Assembly (NCBI RefSeq): GCF_965138505.1
Contig: NZ_CBCSCO010000004.1
Coordinates: forward strand, 218,099-282,098
From: Litorimonas haliclonae
GTDB lineage: Bacteria; Pseudomonadota; Alphaproteobacteria; Caulobacterales; Maricaulaceae
Direction of reading: 5' to 3'
DNA length: 64,000 nt
Shown: positions 1 to 7,490 of the stretch, piece after piece
How the letters are laid out: every line of letters starts with the position of its first letter
Position numbering within the stretch: position 1 is the first letter of the stretch
Notes under the pieces: generated by a model
What the model saw: only the letters and a program-made list of their open reading frames with translations
Databases searched by the model: none
What the model was told of the DNA's origin: nothing
Position numbers and translations under genes: made by a program

Positions 1-1005
1 AGCGGTCTTCTGAATATTGGATACCCGATGGAACGTCCCTCATATTCCCCGTCTCGCCGCCGCCTTGATTGGCCCAATGGCGCGGTGGGGTATTTATTTT
101 CTGCTGAAGACCCGGACAGCCTACGCGGCCCGCAATTCGGGGCGGCGTGGGCGGATGAGTTCTGCGCCTGGAGCTATCCCGAAGACACCTTATCCAATCT
201 GCGGTTTGGGCTACGGGTGGGCACGCACCCCCAATTGGTCATCACCACAACACCCAAACCTATTCCAGCCTTGAAATCGTTAATGTCGGCGTCGGGACTA
301 GCTGTGAGCCGCGCTAAAACCGGGGCCAATTCCGCAAACCTGTCTCCGGCTTTTCTCTCCGCGATGGAGGATAGCTATGGCGGGACCCGTCTGGGGCGAC
401 AGGAACTGGAAGGCGAGGTGTTGTTTGACCGCGAAGGGGCGCTCTGGTCACAAGGCATTTTTGAGACCTGTCGTTTCAACGGCGCTATTCCGCAGCTGGA
501 CAAAATAATAGTGGCGATTGATCCGCCGGTTACGTCCGGGGCGCGTTCGGATCAATGCGGACTTATCGTAGCGGGCGCACAAGGCGAGGGGTCAACGGCG
601 CGGGCCTATGTGCTGCATGACGGCACCGTTCAGGGATTGTCCCCGACGGATTGGGCCAAAGCGGCTATTTCTCTTTATCATGGCTGGGGCGCAGACGCTC
701 TTTTGGCCGAAGTCAATCAGGGCGGGGAGATGGTCAAAACCATTCTCCGCACGGTTGACCCCAATATCCCTATCAAAACTGTCTTTGCCCATAAAAGTAA
801 AGCGGGCCGGGCAGAGCCTGTCGCGCTGCTCTATGAACAGGGGCGCGTGTTTCATGCCGGGCGATTTGATGCGCTAGAGGCAGAGCTACGCCAAATGGGA
901 ACCAAGGGCCGCCAGAAAAGCCCTGACCGCGCCGATGCGCTCGTCTGGGCGTTAACCCATTTACTAATCGATGGACGATCCGACCCGATAATACGGCGGA
1001 CTTGA
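1..1005 (+). CDS. GTA terminase large subunit (g2), 5' end outside window
   Basis: This is the large terminase (DNA packaging motor) of a gene transfer agent, which cuts host DNA and pumps it into the head. The frame is open from base 1, so the 334 residues seen are the C-terminal part and the Walker A region lies upstream. A Walker B-like stretch (AAWADE, about residue 50) is followed by a TTTPK coupling motif. The RNase H-like nuclease part shows AIDPP (acidic residue about 174), then AEVNQGG (about 235), then a final SPDRADALVW (about 307-316) carrying an acidic metal ligand. The gene order that follows is that of RcGTA. A phage terminase is possible in principle, but the downstream set argues for a GTA. 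Confidence 0.93.
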   Translation, partial: SGLLNIGYPMERPSYSPSRRRLDWPNGAVGYLFSAEDPDSLRGPQFGAAWADEFCAWSYPEDTLSNLRFGLRVGTHPQLVITTTPKPIPALKSLMSASGLAVSRAKTGANSANLSPAFLSAMEDSYGGTRLGRQELEGEVLFDREGALWSQGIFETCRFNGAIPQLDKIIVAIDPPVTSGARSDQCGLIVAGAQGEGSTARAYVLHDGTVQGLSPTDWAKAAISLYHGWGADALLAEVNQGGEMVKTILRTVDPNIPIKTVFAHKSKAGRAEPVALLYEQGRVFHAGRFDALEAELRQMGTKGRQKSPDRADALVWALTHLLIDGRSDPIIRRT

Positions 1006-1045
1006 GACTGATTCTATTGACTATTTTGTCAAAATTTCAAAATCC

Positions 1046-1061
1046 TTAAAGTCTCCTTAAC
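1046..1061 (+). promoter_or_regulatory. CtrA-type binding site (TTAA-N7-TTAAC)
   Basis: A perfect match to the CtrA full-site consensus (TTAA, seven bases, TTAAC) lies 64 bases before the start at 1125, in the AT-rich gap after the terminase stop. CtrA is the cell-cycle master regulator of alphaproteobacteria and controls GTA production in Rhodobacter. The match is seen; binding is inferred. It could instead regulate a transcript covering the whole head operon. Confidence 0.55.
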
Positions 1062-1124
1062 CCTACTCCTTCACATATATGGCGAATTTAGCTACCTATT
1101 TTTGATGGCTGTGGGGACTGGAAT

Positions 1125-1562
1125 ATGGATAAAATTGCGAAGCGGACAATGAAGGAGACGTTGGAGGAAAAGCTCGGACGTACCACCTCTCAACTCGGCG
1201 AGCTCAACCGCGAATTAGCAGCGCAAATGATTAAGCTTGCGGCGCAGACCAATGATACGACCCCGCTGATTCAGGCGGTCGAGGCGCTCAACAAAGCCAA
1301 GACTTACTATAAAATCGATACCGCCCCGAAAGAAGCGCTGATTGTGCAATGCGCTTTGGCGGATACGCTTTTGAAACTCGGCCAGAAAAACCGCGACCGC
1401 GCGGCGCTTGAAAGTTCTATCGAAGCGTATCGCCGGGCCATTACCCTGGCCTCTCTCGTTGGGGACGAAACCCGGCGGCAAGATCTAAAAATAAATTATA
1501 AACTCGCCCAAACCCTGACCGGACGCCATAAAAAAACTCCGTCCCTGTTTAAGGTTGCGTAA
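1125..1562 (+). CDS. Helical-repeat (TPR-like) protein inserted in GTA cluster
   Basis: The gene encodes 145 residues with no signal peptide or membrane segment. It looks all-helical. An N-terminal amphipathic, coiled-coil-like stretch (residues 8-45) is followed by a segment with TPR-like spacing (about 75-130, including ALADTLLKLGQ and SIEAYRRAITLA). It sits between terminase and portal, where RcGTA has no gene, and is separated from both by gaps of 119 and 128 bases. A CtrA-like box lies upstream at 1046-1061. The function is unknown. A scaffold, packaging-accessory or regulatory role within GTA production is conceivable but unproven. Confidence 0.7.
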   Translation: MDKIAKRTMKETLEEKLGRTTSQLGELNRELAAQMIKLAAQTNDTTPLIQAVEALNKAKTYYKIDTAPKEALIVQCALADTLLKLGQKNRDRAALESSIEAYRRAITLASLVGDETRRQDLKINYKLAQTLTGRHKKTPSLFKVA

Positions 1563-1690
1563 AATAGAAGCTTTTCAGAGGCTTACAAGAAAAACCAAGA
1601 GAATGATCCGCACTTAGCGGTTCTGGGGTATAAACACCTTATCGCCGGAATTGCGCGTTTGCATACGCGCCGCCCGAAAGGATAAGCCCC

Positions 1691-2866
1691 ATGTTGAATT
1701 TTTTCAAACCCGCTGCGGGTCGCAGCGGGTTTTTTGCTGCGCCGAAACCATTGCCGCCTGAATCGAAAGCTGCTCAGCCTCTCATAGCTCTGCAGCTATC
1801 GTCAGGCGCGCATTGGACGCCGCGTAATTTTTCTGCCCTGTGTCGCGAAGGGTTTGCCCGTAATCCCATCGTCTATCGCTGCGTTCGCTTAATTGCCGAA
1901 GCGGCAGCGAGCGTGCCTTTAAAGGTAGAGGGAAACAAAACGGCCTCAGAGTTTCTGACGCGCTCCCCGCTCATGTCCAGCTCAACGGAAACATTGGAGG
2001 CTTTCTACGGCTATCTTCAACTTTCCGGAGAGGCTTATCTGGAGGCGCGGATGAGAGACGGCGTCCCTAGTTTTCTGTCCGCCCTAAACCCCGTCGCCGT
2101 GACGCCGCTCCAAACGCAGACAGGCGCCGTGGCGGCGTGGGATATCGACACCGCAGGAGGGGACAGCCGGCGTCTACGTCATGACCTGGCCTCAGGCCGA
2201 TCTCCTCTTCTGTCCATGTGCCTCTTTAGTCCGCAGGATTCAGTCTCGCCCTTGCAAGCGGCGGCGCAGGCGGTGGACCTCCATAACGAAGGCGGGCGTT
2301 GGGCGAAGGCGCTATTGGAAAATTCCGCGCGTCCCAGCGGCGCGCTCATTTACAAAGGCGCGAGCGGATCGGAGCATCTTACCGAAGATCAATTTGAACG
2401 GCTGAAATCCGAATTGGACACAGGCCATGCCGGGGCGCGCCATGCGGGCCGACCCCTAGTGCTGGAGGGCGGCCTTGATTGGAAATCCATGAGCCTGTCG
2501 CCGACCGATATGGATTTTATCCAGGCCCGCCGCGAAGCCGCCCGCGAAATCGCGCTCGCCTTTGGCGTGCCGCCTATGCTCCTTGGCCTGCCGGGCGACA
2601 ATACTTACGCCAATTACCGCGAGGCCAATCAGGCCTTCTGGCGGCAGACGATTATTCCGCTTGTCCGCAAGACATCGGACGGCCTGCAAAGCTGGCTCCG
2701 TCCCTGGTTTGATGAGGCCCTCACGATTTCCCCTGATCTCGAAAAAGTCCCGGCCTTGTCCGAAGACAGAAACACGCTCTGGCAAAGGTTGACTGCCGCC
2801 ACCTTTCTCTCTGACGCCGATAAACGCGCGCTTGCCGGATTATCCCCTGAAGGAGGCGCGGTATGA
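1691..2866 (+). CDS. GTA portal protein (g3)
   Basis: This is the HK97-type portal forming the dodecameric DNA entry channel at the capsid vertex. At 391 aa it has the usual family length. Family features include the N-terminal NPIVYRCVRLIAEAAASVPL stretch (about residue 58-77), the stem/wing region and the C-terminal LLGLPGDNTYANYREANQAF motif (about residue 297-316). An AAAGGA ribosome site at 1677-1682 sits eight bases before the ATG. A strong hairpin plus T-run lies inside codons 6-15, which is unusual for a coding start. The gene overlaps the next one by ATGA at 2863-2866. Confidence 0.95.
   Translation: MLNFFKPAAGRSGFFAAPKPLPPESKAAQPLIALQLSSGAHWTPRNFSALCREGFARNPIVYRCVRLIAEAAASVPLKVEGNKTASEFLTRSPLMSSSTETLEAFYGYLQLSGEAYLEARMRDGVPSFLSALNPVAVTPLQTQTGAVAAWDIDTAGGDSRRLRHDLASGRSPLLSMCLFSPQDSVSPLQAAAQAVDLHNEGGRWAKALLENSARPSGALIYKGASGSEHLTEDQFERLKSELDTGHAGARHAGRPLVLEGGLDWKSMSLSPTDMDFIQARREAAREIALAFGVPPMLLGLPGDNTYANYREANQAFWRQTIIPLVRKTSDGLQSWLRPWFDEALTISPDLEKVPALSEDRNTLWQRLTAATFLSDADKRALAGLSPEGGAV
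1706..1734 (+). terminator. Intrinsic-terminator-like hairpin inside portal codons 6-15
   Basis: An 11-bp perfect stem (left arm 1706-1716, right arm 1722-1732) with a 5-base loop is followed by an uninterrupted T-run, 1730-1734. It has the form of a Rho-independent terminator but lies inside the start of the portal reading frame. It could attenuate readthrough from the upstream gene, or be relieved by translation or an antiterminator. Confidence 0.6.
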
Positions 2867-3129
2867 GCCAGAACAAAGCCTATTCTTTCAATCGCACGGT
2901 CACGCTCGGCATGTTGATAACCCTGTCCATTCAAACGGCGAGCGGTCTGATCTGGGCGGGCGGGGCGAATGCGCGGCTTGAAGCCGTGGAGACACAACTC
3001 GTCCTGCGTCAGCCCTCTCTGGAACGTCTTGCTCTGCTCGAAGGGCAGATGGATATGATACGGGAAAGCCTTGGCCGGATTGAGCGGCAAGTCACTCTCA
3101 ACGCCATTGAAGCGGAGCGCCCGAAATGA
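2863..3129 (+). CDS. Small membrane protein of GTA cluster (g3.5-like)
   Basis: The gene encodes 88 residues: a short polar N-terminus, one hydrophobic segment at about residues 13-33 (GMLITLSIQTASG), then a helical, heptad-rich C-terminal half (ETQLVLRQPSLERLALLEGQ). It overlaps both the portal gene (ATGA at 2863) and the protease gene (ATGA at 3126), so it is probably translationally coupled. Its position equals that of the small g3.5 gene noted in RcGTA. The function is unknown. A single membrane helix plus coiled coil would also suit a holin-like or spanin-like accessory, but nothing here proves that. Confidence 0.75.
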   Translation: MSQNKAYSFNRTVTLGMLITLSIQTASGLIWAGGANARLEAVETQLVLRQPSLERLALLEGQMDMIRESLGRIERQVTLNAIEAERPK

Positions 3130-3578
3130 GCGCCTCCCTTCGTATCAGCGGCTATGCCAGCCTGTTTAATCAGACGGACTTATCCGGCGACGTCGTGAGC
3201 CAAGGCGCGTTTGCTGCGTCTATTCTGGCCCTCCCGGACGGCCGATTGCCAATGTTATTCGGTCATGAAACCAGTGCGCCCATTGGAGTTTGGGACCGGG
3301 TGGTGGAAGATAGAACCGGACTTTTCGTCTCGGGACAATTAATCGGCGGCTCGGGAGAGGCGGATCGAATAGCCACCCTCATTCGTCAGGGCGCGGTCTC
3401 TGGCCTGTCCATCGGATACCGCGTTCGACGCTCCGGCCGAAATCAAACCGGGCGCCTCCTGACAGAATTGGATTTGTGGGAGGTCTCGGTCGTGGCTTTT
3501 CCCATGCTCCGCAGCGCGCGGATTACCCAAATTGACGATCTTCTACCCTCACATAAAGGAAACATGGCTTATGCCTGA
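3126..3578 (+). CDS. GTA prohead protease (g4, HK97 family)
   Basis: This is a U35/HK97-type serine protease that trims the capsid N-terminal scaffold during head maturation. It is 150 aa, a compact member of the family. Likely catalytic residues are the His in FGHE (about residue 46) and the Ser in SGLSIGY (about 93-99). Residues 1-20 resemble the family start (ISGYASLFN). The stop overlaps the major capsid start at 3571. Confidence 0.93.
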   Translation: MSASLRISGYASLFNQTDLSGDVVSQGAFAASILALPDGRLPMLFGHETSAPIGVWDRVVEDRTGLFVSGQLIGGSGEADRIATLIRQGAVSGLSIGYRVRRSGRNQTGRLLTELDLWEVSVVAFPMLRSARITQIDDLLPSHKGNMAYA

Positions 3579-4761
3579 TTTAGAAACGAAGCATTTAAAA
3601 GCTGATTTTGCCAAAACATTCGAGGCGTTCAAATCAGCCAACGACGAGAGACTGGCGGCGCTGGAATCCAAATCCTCGGATGGTTTACTCGACGAGAAGG
3701 TCGCCCGCCTCAATGCGGCGTTGGACGCGCAATCCAAACAAATAGACAATCTGTCGATGAGCCTGTCCACCCCGTTGCAAGGCGGACGAAACAACAATGA
3801 AGCCAAATCGGCTTGGTCCTCTTTCATCCGAACAGGCGACGCCCAAGGGCTTGCCTCGCTTGAAGGCAAATCTCTCTCCAGCACGGATGGGGAGGGCGGC
3901 TATATCGCTCCGCCGGAAACAGAGAGCCGGATTGACCGGGCGCTGACGGAAAGCTCGCCTTTCCGCGCTATCGCGTCTGTTCGGCGCATTGGGGCCGGCC
4001 TGTTTAAAAAACCGGTTTCGTCCTCGGGCGCGGCGTCCGGCTGGGCCGGTGAAACCGATGCCCGGATTGAAACCCAGGCGCCGCAACTCGAACTGCTCGA
4101 TTTCCCGGCGGGGGAGCTTTACGCCATGCCCGCTGCCACACAGGCGCTGCTGGATGACGGCGTCGCCGATGTCGATCAATGGCTCGCGGATGAAGTGCGT
4201 GACGTCTTTGCCGCGCAGGAAATGGCGGCGTTCGTTAATGGCGACGGAGTGAATAAACCGCGCGGCCTTCTCGATTATACCCAAGCCGCCAATGGCTCGC
4301 AAAGCTTTGGGGAAATCGGCACAGTCAGCACGGGAACAGCCGGGGCGTTCGATTCCACTGCCCCCGTCGATGCTTTGCTTGACTTAATCTATGCCGGAAA
4401 AAGTCGTTACCGCGCCGGGTCTAGCTTTGTCATGAACCGGCGCACTGTGAATGATATTCGCAAATTCAAAGACGCGGACGGGAATTATATCTGGCAACCC
4501 GCGACCGAAGCCGGGCAGCCGTCGACGCTCCTTGGCTATCCTCTGGTGGAGGCCGAAGACATGCCGGATGTGTCCAGCGGAGACGCCGCTATTGCCTTTG
4601 GTGATTTCCGACGCGGCTATCTGATTGTGGATCGTCAGGGCGTCCGCGTCTTACGCGACCCTTATTCAGCCAAGCCTTACGTCCTGTTCTACACGACGAA
4701 ACGCGTCGGCGGCGGGGTGCAGGATTTCGACGCGATTAAGCTGCTCAAAGCCGCAGCGTAA
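3571..4761 (+). CDS. GTA major capsid protein (g5, HK97 fold)
   Basis: This is the HK97-like major capsid protein. The start at 3571 is chosen because AAAGGA (3555-3560) lies ten bases upstream and the product then begins MPDLETK. A longer start at 3532 is possible but lies deep in the protease gene. The 396 residues consist of an N-terminal coiled-coil delta/scaffold region (about 1-85) removed by the protease, followed by the capsid domain with typical SPFRAIASVRRI (about 131) and the C-terminal ADGNYIWQP and YPLVEAEDMP stretches. A strong terminator follows, as is common after capsid genes. Confidence 0.95.
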   Translation: MPDLETKHLKADFAKTFEAFKSANDERLAALESKSSDGLLDEKVARLNAALDAQSKQIDNLSMSLSTPLQGGRNNNEAKSAWSSFIRTGDAQGLASLEGKSLSSTDGEGGYIAPPETESRIDRALTESSPFRAIASVRRIGAGLFKKPVSSSGAASGWAGETDARIETQAPQLELLDFPAGELYAMPAATQALLDDGVADVDQWLADEVRDVFAAQEMAAFVNGDGVNKPRGLLDYTQAANGSQSFGEIGTVSTGTAGAFDSTAPVDALLDLIYAGKSRYRAGSSFVMNRRTVNDIRKFKDADGNYIWQPATEAGQPSTLLGYPLVEAEDMPDVSSGDAAIAFGDFRRGYLIVDRQGVRVLRDPYSAKPYVLFYTTKRVGGGVQDFDAIKLLKAAA

Positions 4762-4791
4762 CTTACTTCCAGTCAATTTTAATCTTCACAA

Positions 4792-4816
4792 GGTCGCCCT
4801 CCGGGCGGCCTTTTTT
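4792..4816 (+). terminator. Rho-independent terminator after major capsid gene
   Basis: An 8-bp GC-rich stem (4792-4799 with 4803-4810, one G-T pair) and 3-base loop are followed by six T residues (4811-4816). It lies between the capsid stop at 4761 and the next start at 4840. Partial termination here would give excess capsid mRNA over tail mRNA. Confidence 0.85.
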
Positions 4817-4839
4817 ATTTCTACCCATAGGAGGACATT

Positions 4840-5403
4840 TTGATAACCGATATAATGCCCCCGCCGATTGAGCCTATTACGCTTGAGGCGGCCAAACTCT
4901 TCTTGCGTCTGGATGACGACGCGGAAGACACTCTCATTACAGACTTAATTCAAAGCGCGCGGGAGCAGGTGGAAACACTCTGCCGTAAAACCCTGATAGA
5001 GCGGCCGCAACGCGTGAGTTTTGCGTCGCCGTTTAACCGTATTCTCTATTTGAATATTGCGCCGATAAAATCGGTCACGGCGATGACACTTCATTTGGAA
5101 AATGGAGGCGAAGAAGCCGTGTCTCTGGACGGTTTGAAAATAAATTTCCGCGCGACGCCGGCTTCGATTCAAAAAGACACTTTAGGACTTTGGAGTTGGC
5201 ATCACCGCCCCGAAATCAAAGCAATCACCGTGGATGTGGTCGCGGGATATGGCGAAAGCATTGACGATATTCCCATGCCGCTGCGGCAGGCCATGCTCCT
5301 GCTCATCGGGCAGGGCTATGAGCATCGCGCGGGCATAGACATGCCGGGTATTCCCATGATGGTGGACGCGCTGGTCATGCCTTACCGGAGCCTGAAGCTA
5401 TGA
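4840..5403 (+). CDS. GTA head-tail connector (g6, gp6-like)
   Basis: This is the adaptor that docks on the portal and begins the head-tail interface. It has 187 residues. The N-terminal helical bundle is typical of the gp6/DUF-connector family (LEAAKLFLRLDD, about residues 12-23, then LITDLIQSAREQVE). The C-terminal part has LRQAMLLLIGQGYEHRAG. A TTG start at 4840 is chosen because AGGAGG at 4829-4834 is spaced five bases from it. The ATG at 4855 is too far from that site. It overlaps the next gene by ATGA at 5400. Confidence 0.88.
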   Translation: MITDIMPPPIEPITLEAAKLFLRLDDDAEDTLITDLIQSAREQVETLCRKTLIERPQRVSFASPFNRILYLNIAPIKSVTAMTLHLENGGEEAVSLDGLKINFRATPASIQKDTLGLWSWHHRPEIKAITVDVVAGYGESIDDIPMPLRQAMLLLIGQGYEHRAGIDMPGIPMMVDALVMPYRSLKL

Positions 5404-5717
5404 TCGGGCAATTACGTACGCGGTTAGGACTTTACGCGCCCTCTGTGGTCGCGGATGACCTTGGCGGGACCGTCACGACATGGAGTTTCCAACGCGCCCT
5501 CTGGGCCGCCATTACGCCCAAGACACTCTCGGAAACGCGCGAGAATGGTCGGCTCAGTGTGACCCAAAGCTATCAGGTGACGATCCGCTATCGAGCCGAT
5601 TTTCCGAAGCGGGCGCGATTGATTTGGGGCGATAGAATTCTGCGCGTCATTGCGGCGTCTGACCCCGATACGCGCGGAGAACGTCTCCACCTTATCTGTG
5701 AGGAGGAACGGCAATGA
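5400..5717 (+). CDS. GTA head-tail joining protein (g7)
   Basis: This 105-residue protein belongs to the phage head-tail joining (SPP1 gp16-like) family, forming the stopper ring. Family signs are LRTRLGLYAP at the start, an aromatic WAAITPKTLSE region (about 36-46), IRYRADF and the final RLHLICEE strand. It overlaps g6 and g8 by four bases each. Confidence 0.88.
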   Translation: MIGQLRTRLGLYAPSVVADDLGGTVTTWSFQRALWAAITPKTLSETRENGRLSVTQSYQVTIRYRADFPKRARLIWGDRILRVIAASDPDTRGERLHLICEEERQ

Positions 5718-6127
5718 GCCAGGATATGATCGCCAAAGCGGTTCATTCGGCGCTCTCGCAAAACACGGGGGTTCAAGATGCACTCGGCACGCCGCCACGA
5801 CTTTATGACAGCGCACCGGAGGATCCAGTCTTCCCATATCTCAGCTACGGCGCGATGCGCCGCGAGGATGTCGGCGGAGACGCCACCCCGCTTTGCTTAC
5901 ATCAGATGACGCTTCATCTCTGGTCGCGATATGCGGGAAGGGCAGAAATTCTGGGGCTGTTGGCACAGATCGAAACGGTTGTGACTGACCAAGACGCTCT
6001 ATCGGCACATTTATCACCGGACACTCTCGTCAGCGCCACTGCGCTTTATTCGGATATTTTACGCGCGCCGGATGGACGAACCCATCACGGCCTCTTGCGC
6101 CTGTCTTTCCTCACTCAAGCCCTCTGA
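5714..6127 (+). CDS. GTA tail-terminator protein (g8, DUF3168)
   Basis: This is a DUF3168-family protein of 137 residues. The family forms the tail-terminator ring at the head end of the tail. It starts with the typical helix AVHSALSQNTGVQDAL and carries FPYLSYG and a HLWSRYAGRAEI strand-helix. It overlaps g7 by ATGA and leaves 21 bases before g9. Confidence 0.88.
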   Translation: MSQDMIAKAVHSALSQNTGVQDALGTPPRLYDSAPEDPVFPYLSYGAMRREDVGGDATPLCLHQMTLHLWSRYAGRAEILGLLAQIETVVTDQDALSAHLSPDTLVSATALYSDILRAPDGRTHHGLLRLSFLTQAL

Positions 6128-6148
6128 TTTATAAGAAAGGAGCCTTCC

Positions 6149-6559
6149 ATGAGCGCTCAACGCGGACGGGATATGCTCGTCAAAATAAAGCAAAACGATG
6201 AGAGCTATGTCACTCTCGCTGGATTGCGGACGAAAGCTCTGCGCCTAAACGCGCGGGTCGTCGATGTGACCGATAGTGATTCTGCCCAAGGGTGGAAAGA
6301 ACTCTTGCCGAATGCCGGGGTCAAGTCCGCAGAGGTGTCAGGGCAGGGAATATTCCGAAATGAGGCTTCGGCTGCGCAAGTCAGGCAAGCTTTTTTCGAT
6401 CAAGACGCTCTGGATTTAAGGTTTCTTTTGCCGGGCTTTGGTCAAATTGACGGTGCGTTTCTAATCTCGAACCTATCTTATTCCGGCAATTATCAAGGCG
6501 AAGCCGGATTTAACATTATTCTGATGAGTGCGGGCGCGCCCGTTTTCAACGCGCTATGA
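6149..6559 (+). CDS. GTA major tail (tube) protein (g9)
   Basis: This is a TP901-1-type tail-tube protein of 136 residues, the usual GTA size. It begins SAQRGRDMLVKI and shows the family pattern LNARVVDVTDSDSAQGWKEL. An AAAGGAG ribosome site ends ten bases before the ATG at 6149. It overlaps g10 by four bases (ATGA at 6556). Confidence 0.92.
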   Translation: MSAQRGRDMLVKIKQNDESYVTLAGLRTKALRLNARVVDVTDSDSAQGWKELLPNAGVKSAEVSGQGIFRNEASAAQVRQAFFDQDALDLRFLLPGFGQIDGAFLISNLSYSGNYQGEAGFNIILMSAGAPVFNAL

Positions 6560-6867
6560 CCCCGCATACTCGAACCGTCTCTCTGGACGGTAAACCTTAT
6601 TCTCTTCGTTTCACTCTGGCGGCGTTGGCTGTCCTCTCTCGCCGTCTGGAGTGTCCGGGGCCAAAGGCACTGTCCCGCTGCCTGCAAAGCCCCGATCGAC
6701 CCGCGCGACTATCCACCGCGCGGGTCCTGTTGGCCTGTCTGCTTTCTCCGGATTTCCTGCCGCCGGGGGAGGCGGACAGCGTCGCCTTTAAGGCCAGTGA
6801 AACAGAACTGGCCGAGGCGATGACCGTCATGGCGGAGATGATTGAGGAGGCGTTTAAGAGTGTCTGA
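6556..6867 (+). CDS. GTA g10 family protein (tail assembly)
   Basis: This 103-residue protein matches the GTA-gp10 family by position and pattern: a basic N-terminal beta part (DGKPYSLRFTLAALAVL), then a helical half with the acidic end AEMIEEAFKSV. It probably acts with the next gene as a tail assembly chaperone pair, analogous to the G/GT products of siphophages, although no slippery frameshift site was found. Confidence 0.82.
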   Translation: MTPHTRTVSLDGKPYSLRFTLAALAVLSRRLECPGPKALSRCLQSPDRPARLSTARVLLACLLSPDFLPPGEADSVAFKASETELAEAMTVMAEMIEEAFKSV

Positions 6868-7072
6868 GAAACTGAATTGGCCGTTTGAGGTCTGGCTCCG
6901 ATTAGCGGTTTTACAGATGGGCCAAACGCCTGAAACTTTCTGGTCGATGGAGGTGATTGATTGGCTGACCCTCTGCAAGAAAGGCGAAGGCCAAGGTTTA
7001 TCGCTTGCTGATTTTGAGGTCTTACAAAAACAATTTCCCGACAAGGAGGGGACGCATGACGGACGCAAATAG
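6860..7072 (+). CDS. Tail assembly chaperone (g10.1, DUF2376-like)
   Basis: The GTG start at 6860 overlaps the end of g10 and is preceded by GAGGAGG (6844-6850) at a nine-base spacing. An upstream ATG at 6842 would lie on that ribosome site itself. The 70-residue product carries WPFEVWLRLAV and GQTPETFWSMEVIDW, the pattern of short phage tail assembly chaperones of this family. It overlaps the next gene by 17 bases. Confidence 0.8.
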   Translation: MSEKLNWPFEVWLRLAVLQMGQTPETFWSMEVIDWLTLCKKGEGQGLSLADFEVLQKQFPDKEGTHDGRK

Positions 7073-7466
7073 AGCGGCTGAGGCGGTTTCCAATTTCGAT
7101 ATTGAAGGCGCAGCTGACGCCGCAAATGACATGGCGCAGGCATTTGAGAAGGCGGGAGATCGTATCTCTAATGCGTTGGAACGTGCGGCAAGAAATGGCG
7201 AGTTTTCGTTGTCGAATATGGCGGAATCTATCACGCGGGATCTGGCGAGACTGGCGGTGCGGGAATTGATTTCTGACCCCCTTCAAACCGTTTTTAGTAA
7301 CGCCATTCAGTCGGTCGCTGAGCAAAGTTATTCCTCTAAATCCACGCCTGTAAATGTGACGATGAATGTGTCCGGCGTCAGCTCCCCATCGGAGTTCAAG
7401 AAGTCGGAAACACAGCTCGCGGCGGGTCTGTCTCGTGCGTTAAACCAAGGGCGAAAGCTCCTTTAA
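7056..7466 (+). CDS. GTA g11, short tape-measure-like protein
   Basis: The start at 7056 is set by AAGGAGGG (7043-7050), five bases upstream. The 136-residue product is mostly helical, with an Ala-rich N-terminus and the C-terminal half SITRDLARLAVRELISDPL typical of GTA g11. The family is described as the tape measure that sets tail length. To my knowledge RcGTA g11 is about 220 aa, so this copy is short. There is no sign of a frameshift around it. Confidence 0.8.
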   Translation: MTDANRAAEAVSNFDIEGAADAANDMAQAFEKAGDRISNALERAARNGEFSLSNMAESITRDLARLAVRELISDPLQTVFSNAIQSVAEQSYSSKSTPVNVTMNVSGVSSPSEFKKSETQLAAGLSRALNQGRKLL

Positions 7467-7490
7467 ATTTCTTTCGTAAAAGATCAAAAT

